This document shows, piece by piece, positions 33,585 to 41,423 of a stretch of 52,493 nucleotides of DNA. The notes under the pieces were generated by a model. It made no database searches. It was not told where the DNA came from and worked only from the letters and a program-made list of their open reading frames with translations. Position numbers and translations under genes: made by a program. Source of the DNA: DAOMFM01 sp035429825. GTDB taxonomy: Bacteria; Acidobacteriota; Blastocatellia; UBA7656; JADIYM01. The stretch covers positions 1-52,493 of the forward strand of contig JBGAKX010000016.1 of the NCBI GenBank assembly GCA_044224215.1. Direction: 5' to 3'. How positions within the stretch are numbered: the stretch's first letter is position 1; each line of letters starts with the position of its first letter.

Positions 33585-34535
33585 CTAGCGGTCCGGATCG
33601 ACCGAGACGTCGATTGCGGCGAGCACCTGGCCAAACTCGGTGGCCGATTCGTAGCGGTCCATCTTGTGCTTTGAGAGCGCCTTCAACAGCACTTCGTCGA
33701 TCGCCGGCGGAATGCCTTCGGCGAATTCGCTTGGTCGTCGTGGCTCCTCGTTCATGTGCTTCACGAGCGTGTCGATCGGCGAGCCGCCAAGGAACGGCGG
33801 TCGTCCGGCGACCATCTCGTAGAACACGCACCCGAGCGAGTAGATGTCCGACTGCGCATCGAGGGGAAGGTCCTCGCACTGCTCGGGCGACATATATGGA
33901 GGGGATCCCACCAGCGTGCCGCTCTTCGTGAGAGCCATCACGCCGTCGTCCGAGTTGCGCTGGAGCTTCGCGAGCCCAAAGTCGAGCACCTTGACGAACG
34001 GGCCCTCCTGAGTCGTCTCGAGAAAAATGTTGCCGGGCTTCAGGTCGCGGTGGATCACGCCGGCCGTGTGCGCCACCGACACCGCCGAGCACACCTGCCG
34101 CATCCATCGAATCGCGTTTTCGATCGGGATCCGTTCGCGCGTCTTGACCTCGACGTTGAGCGAATGGCCTTCGAGGTGCTCCATGACGATGTAGGCGCCG
34201 ACCTGGCTCGAAACACCGTAATCGTAGATCGAGACGATGCGCGGGTGCTTGAGCCGGGCAATCGCAAGCGCCTCGCGCTTGAAGCGTTCGATCGCGACGG
34301 GATTCGAGAGAATGTCGCTGCGGATGATCTTGATTGCAACCGGCCGCTCGAGGTTGAGCTGGGTCGCGCGATAGACCGTACCCATCGCGCCGCGTCCGAT
34401 TTGGGCGTCGATTCGAAACTTGTCGTCAAGTGTCGTACCGATCAGAGGATTGAGCGACACGAGACGCGTGCCGTCGCGCGGGCACGTATCGATCGCGGAG
34501 TCGTATCGCAGAAGACAGACGGGACACTGACGCAT
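33585..34535 (-). CDS. Ser/Thr protein kinase with N-terminal zinc-ribbon-like motif
   Basis: A 316-residue soluble kinase. The N-terminus MRQCPVCLLRYDSAIDTC has Cys residues at 4, 7 and 18 resembling a zinc ribbon. The kinase domain (about 42-300) has IGRGAMGTVYRA, Lys in VAIKII, catalytic HRDLKPGN, DFGLAKL and APE-like SPEQ. All catalytic residues are intact. No TM. It follows the TPR-GGDEF gene by 34 bp, so the two are probably an operon. Likely target: FHA or TPR partners encoded nearby; this is inference. Confidence 0.9.
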   Translation of the reverse strand: MRQCPVCLLRYDSAIDTCPRDGTRLVSLNPLIGTTLDDKFRIDAQIGRGAMGTVYRATQLNLERPVAIKIIRSDILSNPVAIERFKREALAIARLKHPRIVSIYDYGVSSQVGAYIVMEHLEGHSLNVEVKTRERIPIENAIRWMRQVCSAVSVAHTAGVIHRDLKPGNIFLETTQEGPFVKVLDFGLAKLQRNSDDGVMALTKSGTLVGSPPYMSPEQCEDLPLDAQSDIYSLGCVFYEMVAGRPPFLGGSPIDTLVKHMNEEPRRPSEFAEGIPPAIDEVLLKALSKHKMDRYESATEFGQVLAAIDVSVDPDR

Positions 34536-34569
34536 TCGGGTTTCCTGGGTGCTGATGCGAGGTTGGGAC

Positions 34570-36768
34570 TCAGTTGGTGATGAGCGGAGCGACGACCACA
34601 CGGTTGCCACCCTCGACCTTTGCCTGCACCAATGCGTCATCGGCCGCGACAAGAAGCACGTCGGACGAGTACTTGGGGTGCGGCACGGCAGACGCCGCGC
34701 CGACACTCACGGTCACCCAGTCGCCAGTCGCCGAGCCCTGGTGCTGGATGCGCATTTCGACGACCTTGCTGCGCAGCCGGTTGGCCACGATGCCGACCGC
34801 TGCCTCGGGCGTGTCCGGCAGCAGCACGAGAAAGATCCCGCCTCCCGCGCTCGAGATCATGTCGCCGGGCCTGAGAAGGTCCGACTCGAGCGTACCTGCG
34901 ACTCGCTCAAGGCAGTAGTCACCGCTCAGCAACCCGTACGTGTCGACGTAGTCGTTGAATGCGTCGATCTCGACCTTGACGAGTGACAGCGTCTTGGCAT
35001 CTCGGATGGCCCTGCGCCACTCCCTGTCAAAGTACTTGCCGAACTCGCTGATCGTGAACATCTCGGCGAGATCAAGCGTTTCGTCGCCGCCGGACGGCGC
35101 CGCGGATGCCGTTGCCGCAAGATTGTCGACCGACGGGTTGAGCTCGTACGCCTCGGCGACACACTCCTTTGCCTTGTCGGTCTCACCGAGCTCCTGATGC
35201 AGCTTGGCCATCTCGAGACACTGCGCGGCCGCCTTGTCGCGCATGCCAGAATCCGCGTAGAGCTTCTTGAGCTTGGCGCGTCCGGCAAGGTAGGTGGGCT
35301 GCCCCGCGACGAGCTCCTCGAGGAGCTTGATGCGCGCACTTCGAAATTCGGGATGCGCCGACACCATGTCGTCAACAAGCTCCATGCTGTATTCGGACGA
35401 CGCCGACGCCGACGCGTCGGGCACGCCTGCCCCACCCGGCACAAAGTACTCGTCGTCGCGCTGCTCACCCTGGTACTCGGACGTGCCGAGCGTCGTCTGG
35501 CCCGATTCGCGATTCCACTGCAGCAACGTCGGCCCCGACTCGAAGCCGGGCGGGAAGTTCGACGGGTCGTTGGCGCGCACCGGCGCCGCAGGCTCCTTTG
35601 CCGCGGCCTTTGGCTCGGCCACGGCGTCCGGTTCGACGTCCATCAACCGCTTGAGCGCCGCCGTCGCCTCGTCGGTCATGCCGCCTCGCGAAGCGACTTC
35701 GACAAGCGTGTTGAGCGTCGCTACCAGATTCCGCCGCTCGTCGACGCGCGTGTACACATCCGCCAAATGCTTTAAGGCATCGATATTTGTGCGATCACGC
35801 TTAAGAATGTCCTTGAGCAGCGCCGTGACGCGCTTCTTCATTCCCCGGGCGATGAGTGAATCGGCGCAGCGGTCCACGATTCGGATCGCGCGCTCGTAAT
35901 TGCCGGCCTCGACGTAGTGGCGCCCGACGTCGATCAGCGCGTCGCTCCGTGTGCGGTCGATCTCGCCGAGTCGAGCAAACGTCGATTCCGCTTCGTCGAG
36001 CATGCCGGCGTTCAAATATGTGCGGCCGAGGATGCTGACGAGGTCGGGATCGTCCGGGTTCTTGGTCAGCAAGCCGTCGATCAGCTTGAGCGCCTCGGTG
36101 ACCTTGCCCTGCTGCGCGTAGCCTTCGCCGAGCGCGTTGAGCGCAATCTTTGAGTCGGGCCTCAGCGCGAGCGCCTTCTGAAACGCCTCGAGGCTTTCGT
36201 CGACGCGGTTCCGCCGGTGGAGTTCCTGGGCCGCCTGGATAAAGGCCTGGTAGGCCTCCTTGGGAAAACCGGCGCGCTCGTACTCGGCGGCGAGCTCGAG
36301 ACGCAGCGACACGTTCTCGGGATCGATGTCCGCGATCTTCTGCTGGACCTTGAACGCCCGCTGCTTGTCGCCCGCCTGCTTGCAGACGTTTGCAGCCACC
36401 GCGAACTGCACGCGCGCATCGCTGATGAGCCCCTGCTTGCAGTAGAGCTCGCCGAGCTTCACCGCGGTATCCGCGTGGCCGCCATCCAGCTTGGCAATCT
36501 TCTTGTACACGGCGATCGCGCCCTGTGTGCCACCCTCGCGCTCATAGTTCGCCGCGACGTGCTGAAAATAGCGAATGGCGTCGTCGTTCCGGTTCGCCCG
36601 GACGCAAAGATCTCCGATCGTGTTCAGCAACGTCGTATCGTTCGGATTCGACTCGAGAACCTTCTGGTATTCGTCGACTGCAGCGCCGAACTTCCCCTGC
36701 TGCACGTACTTCTCGGCCTGCTTGAGTACCTTCTCGACACTGTTTTCATTGCCGAACGAAAAGCGCAT
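34570..36768 (-). CDS. TPR-repeat protein with degenerate GGDEF domain
   Basis: A 732-residue soluble protein. Residues about 10-560 are TPR repeats (for example FGAAVDEYQKVLESNPND), with a Pro/Ala/Ser-rich disordered break near 390-450. The C-terminal about 160 residues have the GGDEF fold (AKTLSLVKVEIDAFNDY, GDYCLERVAGTLE), but the signature (R)GGDEF reads SAGGGIFLVLL, so diguanylate cyclase activity is probably lost; a nucleotide- or protein-binding role is possible. ATG 36768 has GGAG 7 bp upstream. Divergent from the kinase-fusion operon and followed by a Ser/Thr kinase gene. Confidence 0.85.
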   Translation of the reverse strand: MRFSFGNENSVEKVLKQAEKYVQQGKFGAAVDEYQKVLESNPNDTTLLNTIGDLCVRANRNDDAIRYFQHVAANYEREGGTQGAIAVYKKIAKLDGGHADTAVKLGELYCKQGLISDARVQFAVAANVCKQAGDKQRAFKVQQKIADIDPENVSLRLELAAEYERAGFPKEAYQAFIQAAQELHRRNRVDESLEAFQKALALRPDSKIALNALGEGYAQQGKVTEALKLIDGLLTKNPDDPDLVSILGRTYLNAGMLDEAESTFARLGEIDRTRSDALIDVGRHYVEAGNYERAIRIVDRCADSLIARGMKKRVTALLKDILKRDRTNIDALKHLADVYTRVDERRNLVATLNTLVEVASRGGMTDEATAALKRLMDVEPDAVAEPKAAAKEPAAPVRANDPSNFPPGFESGPTLLQWNRESGQTTLGTSEYQGEQRDDEYFVPGGAGVPDASASASSEYSMELVDDMVSAHPEFRSARIKLLEELVAGQPTYLAGRAKLKKLYADSGMRDKAAAQCLEMAKLHQELGETDKAKECVAEAYELNPSVDNLAATASAAPSGGDETLDLAEMFTISEFGKYFDREWRRAIRDAKTLSLVKVEIDAFNDYVDTYGLLSGDYCLERVAGTLESDLLRPGDMISSAGGGIFLVLLPDTPEAAVGIVANRLRSKVVEMRIQHQGSATGDWVTVSVGAASAVPHPKYSSDVLLVAADDALVQAKVEGGNRVVVAPLITN

Positions 36769-36794
36769 ACTTCATCTCCGTTGGGGTGGTAGGA

Positions 36795-36813
36795 ATTCCC
36801 CGAGACGGGGAAT
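36795..36813 (-). promoter_or_regulatory. Hairpin in the 5' leader of the TPR-GGDEF gene
   Basis: ATTCCCCG-AGA-CGGGGAAT, an 8-bp perfect stem with a 3-nt loop, between the predicted promoter and the ATG, ending 27 bp before it. It may be an operator or an mRNA structure. Confidence 0.4.
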
Positions 36814-36832
36814 GCGTGATGAAAGCGTCGGT

Positions 36833-36861
36833 ATCATACTCTCCCCGCTTGTTGGAGCCAA
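36833..36861 (-). promoter_or_regulatory. Predicted promoter of the TPR-GGDEF/kinase operon
   Basis: Minus strand: TTGGCT (36861-36856), 17-bp spacer, TATGAT (36838-36833). The -10 matches five of six consensus bases and the -35 four of six. Confidence 0.55.
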
Positions 36862-36961
36862 GACACGCTTTGGCGGAGCCGGAACGCCGGACCGTCCGAG
36901 AACGAAGTGCGCGAATCGCGCCTTTACACAGGGCGATGATTGTCGGAACCATGCGGCGACC

Positions 36962-38383
36962 ATGACCCAGGAACCAACCCATCCCGACGGTTTCGAGACT
37001 CCGAATCGCGGCGACATCCTGATCGTCGACGACAATCCGGTGAACCTGGATCTGCTGTCGAACATGCTGCAGGACCGAAGCTACCGCGTGCGCGTGGCGA
37101 TGAACGGCAAGCGGGCGCTCGCCGCCGCGCGTTCCCGGCCTCCCGACCTCGTCATGCTCGACATCAACATGCCCGAGATGGACGGATACGAAGTCTGTCG
37201 CGAGTTGAAGGCGGACGCCGCGACCCGCGACGTGCCCGTGATCTTCATCAGTGCGCTCGACGAGACGATGGACAAGGTGCGGGCGTTCGACGTCGGCGGC
37301 GCGGACTATGTGACCAAGCCGTTTCAGTTCGAGGAGGTCCTCGCGCGAATCGAGAATCACCTCAAGCTGTCGCGACTCCAGAAGGATCTCGAGCAGAAGA
37401 ACGCCGAGCTCTCCCGGAAGAACGACGAGCTCGTCCGGTGGCGCGAGGAGCTGCTCAAGTCGCAGCGACGCGCTGACAACATCTTCTCGGCGCTCGCTGA
37501 GGTCCTGCCGGGGACCGTACTCGACGACAAGTACAAGCTCGAGGAGAAGATCGGCTCGGGCGGATTCGGCGCCGTCTATCGGGCGGCGCACATCGGTCTG
37601 GACCGGCACGTCGCCGTAAAGATTTTCAGACCTGCCACCGGCGGTGTGACCGCCGAAGGCCTCGAACGATTTCGGCTCGAAGGAGTCTCCGCCTGCCGCA
37701 TCAATCACCCGAACGCCGTCTCGGTCTCGGACTTCGGGATATCGTCAGCAGGAATCGCGTACCTCGTGATGGAACTGCTCGAGGGCCGCACGCTCGGCGC
37801 CGAGCTCGCGGACGCGGGCATTCTTTCGGCCGAACGCTGTGCGCAGATTCTGACGCCGGTCTGCAGCGTGCTCGCGGAAGCACACAAGGCCGGCCTGGTG
37901 CATCGCGACGTCAAGCCCGACAACATCTATCTGCACCAGTCGCGCGAGGGCGAGGTGGTGAAGGTGCTCGACTTCGGGCTCGCCAAGCTGCTCGAGGAGA
38001 CGCCCGAGAGCGCGTCGCAGAACGCGACCGTCGGCGCGATGCTCGGAACGCCCACGTACATGGCGCCTGAACGGCTCAACGATGCACAGTACGACGGGCG
38101 GTCGGACGTCTACAGCCTCGGCATCCTGTTGTTCGAGCTGCTCGCCGGCCATCCGCCTTTTCAGTCGCGCGAGCACGACTTCTGGGCAGTCGCGATCATG
38201 CACCTCACCAAGGAACCTCCCCCGATCGGCGGGGGCGTGTCGCCGTTGGTCGAGCGGGTGGTTCGTCGCGCGCTCGCAAAGAACCCCGCTGATCGGCCGA
38301 ACGCGACCGAGCTTGCGGCAGAGTTCCGCGCCGCGGTCGAAGAGCTGGGCATCGCGTCGACGGACGCCGCGACGAAACAATGA
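36962..38383 (+). CDS. Response-regulator receiver / Ser-Thr protein kinase fusion
   Basis: A 473-residue protein: receiver domain (about 18-135, phosphoacceptor Asp67 in VMLDINMPEMDGYE, Ser in FISALDET, Lys in VTKPF), a coiled coil (about 136-180, DLEQKNAELSRKNDELVRW) and a complete kinase (about 190-455) with GSGGFGAVY, Lys in VAVKIF, HRDVKPDN, DFGLAKL and APE. A two-component input could thus control a Ser/Thr kinase. ATG 36962 begins the receiver; upstream codons are shadow. It is followed 18 bp later by a GspE-N/FHA protein, its likely phospho-Thr partner. No TM. Confidence 0.93.
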   Translation: MTQEPTHPDGFETPNRGDILIVDDNPVNLDLLSNMLQDRSYRVRVAMNGKRALAAARSRPPDLVMLDINMPEMDGYEVCRELKADAATRDVPVIFISALDETMDKVRAFDVGGADYVTKPFQFEEVLARIENHLKLSRLQKDLEQKNAELSRKNDELVRWREELLKSQRRADNIFSALAEVLPGTVLDDKYKLEEKIGSGGFGAVYRAAHIGLDRHVAVKIFRPATGGVTAEGLERFRLEGVSACRINHPNAVSVSDFGISSAGIAYLVMELLEGRTLGAELADAGILSAERCAQILTPVCSVLAEAHKAGLVHRDVKPDNIYLHQSREGEVVKVLDFGLAKLLEETPESASQNATVGAMLGTPTYMAPERLNDAQYDGRSDVYSLGILLFELLAGHPPFQSREHDFWAVAIMHLTKEPPPIGGGVSPLVERVVRRALAKNPADRPNATELAAEFRAAVEELGIASTDAATKQ

Positions 38384-38401
38384 ACATCACACGAGAACCG
38401 A

Positions 38402-39397
38402 ATGACCGCTGACAACGCGCCAACCCTCAACGCCCCGCCTCCAAACTCGTCAGGACCGTGGCCGTACTCTATCCGCGTGCTCGCAGATCGACTGGTGACC
38501 GATGGCTTTCTGCCGGCCGAAGTGGTCGCCGGCGCAATCGCCACGGCGGCGCCGACGGGGCGCTCGCTTGTCGACATCCTCCTCGAGCAGGGCGCGGTGA
38601 CCGAGGTTGCGCTTCGCGATGCCATGGCGCAGATCTTCGAGCTGCAGACAACCGGGCTCGAGCCGAACTCGATTCACCCCGACGCCGTACTCGCCGTATC
38701 GCCCGCCTTTGCGCGCCAGAGCTTTCTCATGCCGATGGAGCTTCACGCGGATCGCATCGTGACGGCGGTCGCTGACCCGACACGGTCGCGCGACATCCGT
38801 CAGTTGCAGGTGGGGCTCGATCGCGCCTGCGAAATGCGGTTGGCCACGCCAACGGACATCGGGCAGTCGCTCAAGGCGATCTATGCGCCCCGCGTCACGA
38901 TCCGCCTCGGAAAGGGCCCCAAGTCGACGCTGATCCTGCCCCCCGGCGACACGCAGATCGGTCGTGCCGAGACGAACGCGATCGTGGTCCCGGATCCCGC
39001 CGTCAGCACCGTGCACGCGCTGATTCGTGAAACCGAGACGGGGTATCAGATCGTCGACCTTGGCAGCCGCAACGGCGTGTTCGTAAACGACGAGCGAGTC
39101 CAGGGGTCGCGCCATCTCGAGAACAAGGACGAGATCGTCATTGCCCATGCGACGATCAAGTATCGGACGGTGTCGCCGCCCGAGATCGAGGTTCCAGTTG
39201 ATCCCGAGAAGGCCGAGGCAAAGCGCAAACTCGAGCTCAAGGTCGAGTACATCAAGTCGTCGGGTCGGATCCTGTCCCAGATCATCGGCGCCGCGGCGCT
39301 TCTCATCCTCGGCCTTGCGCTGAGCGGGATGCTGCCGACGAGTTGCGGCAAGGGTAAGCTGGCCGAGGACCCGACGCGCGCTGGCTTCGCGAAGTAG
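38402..39397 (+). CDS. GspE N-terminal-like + FHA + TM protein
   Basis: A 331-residue protein with an N-terminal GspE/PilB-type domain (about 25-160; LADRLVTDGFLPAEVVAGA, then LLEQGAVTEVALRDAMAQ), an FHA domain (about 165-258; QIGRAETNAIVV, DLGSRNGVFVNDE) and a C-terminal TM (about 293-312). FHA reads phospho-Thr; some GspE N-terminal (MshEN) domains bind c-di-GMP, but the RLG and Gln residues of that motif are poorly kept here. In an operon with the receiver-kinase fusion, so probable phosphorylation-dependent scaffold. Confidence 0.85.
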   Translation: MTADNAPTLNAPPPNSSGPWPYSIRVLADRLVTDGFLPAEVVAGAIATAAPTGRSLVDILLEQGAVTEVALRDAMAQIFELQTTGLEPNSIHPDAVLAVSPAFARQSFLMPMELHADRIVTAVADPTRSRDIRQLQVGLDRACEMRLATPTDIGQSLKAIYAPRVTIRLGKGPKSTLILPPGDTQIGRAETNAIVVPDPAVSTVHALIRETETGYQIVDLGSRNGVFVNDERVQGSRHLENKDEIVIAHATIKYRTVSPPEIEVPVDPEKAEAKRKLELKVEYIKSSGRILSQIIGAAALLILGLALSGMLPTSCGKGKLAEDPTRAGFAK

Positions 39398-39412
39398 GTC
39401 GGGTGCGCGCGA

Positions 39413-39691
39413 TCACTTTCGTCGACGGGTCTGCAGCGACCGCGGAGGAGTGGCGTCTGTATTCCTGGCCCCGTGTTCGTCGGTCGAAACCACGGTTTCG
39501 GACGGCGCAACAGCCGGTCGAACTTCGACCGGTGTCTGGCGGGACGGCTGGGACGCAGTGCCTGAAAACGGTGCGATCAGGACAGGAAGTCCGAATGCGA
39601 CGACGATCGTCAGCCACAGACCGCGCGCGAATGCGATTGCCAGTCGTCCCAGGTGTCGGTCGGTTTCCGTGCGATCGGTCGTCCTTTCCAT
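39413..39691 (-). CDS. Small single-pass membrane protein
   Basis: A 92-residue protein with one TM (about 25-45, GLWLTIVVAFGLPVLIA) and a Thr/Pro/Arg-rich tail. The ATG at 39691 has GAGGAG 6 bp upstream, which supports it. A Met 21 codons upstream is less likely. No family recognised. Convergent with the GspE-N/FHA gene at 15 bp. Confidence 0.5.
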   Translation of the reverse strand: MERTTDRTETDRHLGRLAIAFARGLWLTIVVAFGLPVLIAPFSGTASQPSRQTPVEVRPAVAPSETVVSTDEHGARNTDATPPRSLQTRRRK

Positions 39692-40002
39692 GGTCGTCTC
39701 CTCACAACGCGGGTCTCGCCGAGGCAACAAACACGCAGGCAATCCCAATGCCACGGTTAGACGCGTGAAAACGCGGGGAGTTCCTCAAAGATCGCAGGGA
39801 AATGGTCGCAGTGGTCGTCCGACATGTGTCGGAATGGCGTGGCATTCTGGTGATACATGTCCGGGCGAGTGCACAGAAGCGATCCCTACCGGGATCGGCA
39901 CTGTGCCTATGCTGGTCCTGCTGCGATTGGCCCGCGAATCTTGCTCTTCCATAGACCCCGTCAGTAGAATGCGGCTTCGAACGACCCGAGGAGGCGACGA
40001 GA
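39692..40002. other. Regulatory intergenic region with dyads
   Basis: A 311-bp gap between divergent genes. It holds a dyad CCGACA-TG-TGTCGG (39819-39832) and a long bulged hairpin (39871-39906: GCACAG, CGATCCC, TACC loop, GGGATCG, CTGTGC). GGAGG lies 8 bp before the DUF1232 ATG. No gene was found. Confidence 0.45.
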
Positions 40003-40479
40003 ATGTCGAGCGCTGTGGATCAGGAGTCCAAACCGGGAGCGAAAGTCGCGCGCGGCGAACGCCGTGCGATGCGCCACCGCATGAAGGACCTTCTGCTGTT
40101 CCTTCCGAACATGCTCAAGCTGCTGTTGCGCCTCGTGCGTGACACGCGCGTCTCGCGATCCGACAAGCTCATTCTCGGCGGCACGATCCTCTATGTGATC
40201 GCCCCGCTCGATTTCCTCCCGGACATGATCCCGTTCATCGGACAGATCGACGACTCGTACCTTGTTGCGATCTCGCTGCTCAGACTGCTCAGCCATGCCG
40301 ACGGCGCAATCGTGATGGAGCACTGGGACGGCGAGATGGACCTGAAGCGCCTGGTCGACAGCGTCGCGAGCGTTGCGTCGCACTTTCTGCCCGAGTCGAT
40401 CCGCCACGCCCTCATGTCGCGCATCGACGTCAAGACCCCGCAGCGATTGCGGGTCGTAAAGGGCGGCGCCGGTTCCTAG
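40003..40479 (+). CDS. DUF1232 membrane protein (YkvA-like)
   Basis: A 158-residue protein with the DUF1232 signature YVIAPLDFLPDMIPFIGQIDD (short part quoted: APLDFLPD) around residue 70 and flanking hydrophobic helices. Its function is unknown; the family is common and membrane-associated. ATG 40003 has GGAGG at 8 bp. Convergent with dapF. Confidence 0.9.
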   Translation: MSSAVDQESKPGAKVARGERRAMRHRMKDLLLFLPNMLKLLLRLVRDTRVSRSDKLILGGTILYVIAPLDFLPDMIPFIGQIDDSYLVAISLLRLLSHADGAIVMEHWDGEMDLKRLVDSVASVASHFLPESIRHALMSRIDVKTPQRLRVVKGGAGS

Positions 40480-40503
40480 GTTCCACGACGAGTCGATTGT
40501 CGG

Positions 40504-41358
40504 CTACAGCGTGCGATCCCAGTGGGCCGTGTAGAGCAACTCCGCGGGGCCGGTCAGCAGCACGACGTCGTCCTTGTCGCGCCATTGCACGTGCAGATCG
40601 CCCGAGGCGGTGGTGACCGTCACGTCGCGATCCGTGCGCCCGCTCGCGGCGGCCGCAACGGCGGCGGCGCTCGAGCCCGTGCCGGACGAGAGCGTGTGCC
40701 CGACACCGCGCTCCCAAAATCGAACGCCGATGTGGTTACGATCGATCACGTCGACGAACTCGACGTTGACGCGATTCGGAAACAGCGAGTGTCGCTCGAC
40801 GGCGGGCCCTATGCTCCCCGGATCGAGATCTCCGTTCACGTCGGCAAAGAGCGAACAATGCGGATTCCCCACCGAGAGAATCGTCGCGCGCAACGGCCTC
40901 CCGGCGGCTTCGAGCGGGTGATCGATCACGCGATCGAGCGGTGGCTCGCACGCAAACGGTATGCGTGCGCTCGCAAAGCACGGCACACCCATCTCCATCC
41001 GGATCAGCCGTGTCGTTCCGGATCGCTCCATGATCTGCAGGCGCTTCACACCGGCAACCGTTCGCACCGTGACGAGATCGGTCGCGCCAATCCGCAGGTC
41101 GATGTACGCCGCAAGACACCGCGTGCCGTTGCCCGAGACTTCGGCCTCGCTGCCGTCGGCGTTGAAGATCCTGCTCGTCCACTGCGCCTCGTCGCCTGGT
41201 CCGCCCGGCGACACGAGAATGAGCCCGTCAGCTCCCGCGCCAAAATGCCTGTCGCATAGCCCTCGCGCGAGGCCGTCATAGGCAACTCCGTCGCGCACGT
41301 CGGCGGCCTCGATCACCAGAAAGTCGTTGCCCAGCGCCTGCAGCTTGGCGAACCTCAT
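40504..41358 (-). CDS. dapF: Diaminopimelate epimerase homologue with Ser/Ser in place of catalytic Cys pair
   Basis: A 284-residue DapF-fold protein of normal length with N-terminal LQALGNDFLVIEA and the SVGNPHCSLF block. Canonical DapF uses two Cys to racemise LL- to meso-diaminopimelate for lysine and peptidoglycan. Here the first site reads EVSGNGTRC (Ser75) and the second TLSSGTG (Ser225), and the conserved Glu of GET is His221. All three changes are visible in the DNA. It may be an epimerase with altered mechanism, a different isomerase or an inactive paralogue. No neighbouring lysine gene. ATG 41358 is the family start. Confidence 0.85.
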   Translation of the reverse strand: MRFAKLQALGNDFLVIEAADVRDGVAYDGLARGLCDRHFGAGADGLILVSPGGPGDEAQWTSRIFNADGSEAEVSGNGTRCLAAYIDLRIGATDLVTVRTVAGVKRLQIMERSGTTRLIRMEMGVPCFASARIPFACEPPLDRVIDHPLEAAGRPLRATILSVGNPHCSLFADVNGDLDPGSIGPAVERHSLFPNRVNVEFVDVIDRNHIGVRFWERGVGHTLSSGTGSSAAAVAAAASGRTDRDVTVTTASGDLHVQWRDKDDVVLLTGPAELLYTAHWDRTL

Positions 41359-41379
41359 CCACGCACCTCAATTGATTTC

Positions 41380-41408
41380 TTGACCCACCGCACGGAGCGT
41401 GTTAGCGT
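41380..41408 (+). promoter_or_regulatory. Possible promoter of the Cys-motif membrane protein
   Basis: TTGACC (41380-41385), 17-bp spacer, TAGCGT (41403-41408). It would give a very short leader before the ATG at 41424. The -10 is weak. Confidence 0.3.
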
Positions 41409-41423
41409 CCCGCGCTGTCCGGT

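Noticed and set aside
31596..33674. 692-codon open frame on the plus strand opposite the M61 peptidase
   Set aside because: Same shadow effect. The minus strand has HEYFH and PDZ signatures.
39927..39944. Sigma-54-like element TTGGCCC...TTGC upstream of DUF1232
   Set aside because: GG and GC elements are 12 bp apart instead of the required 10, and the TGGCAC core is not matched.
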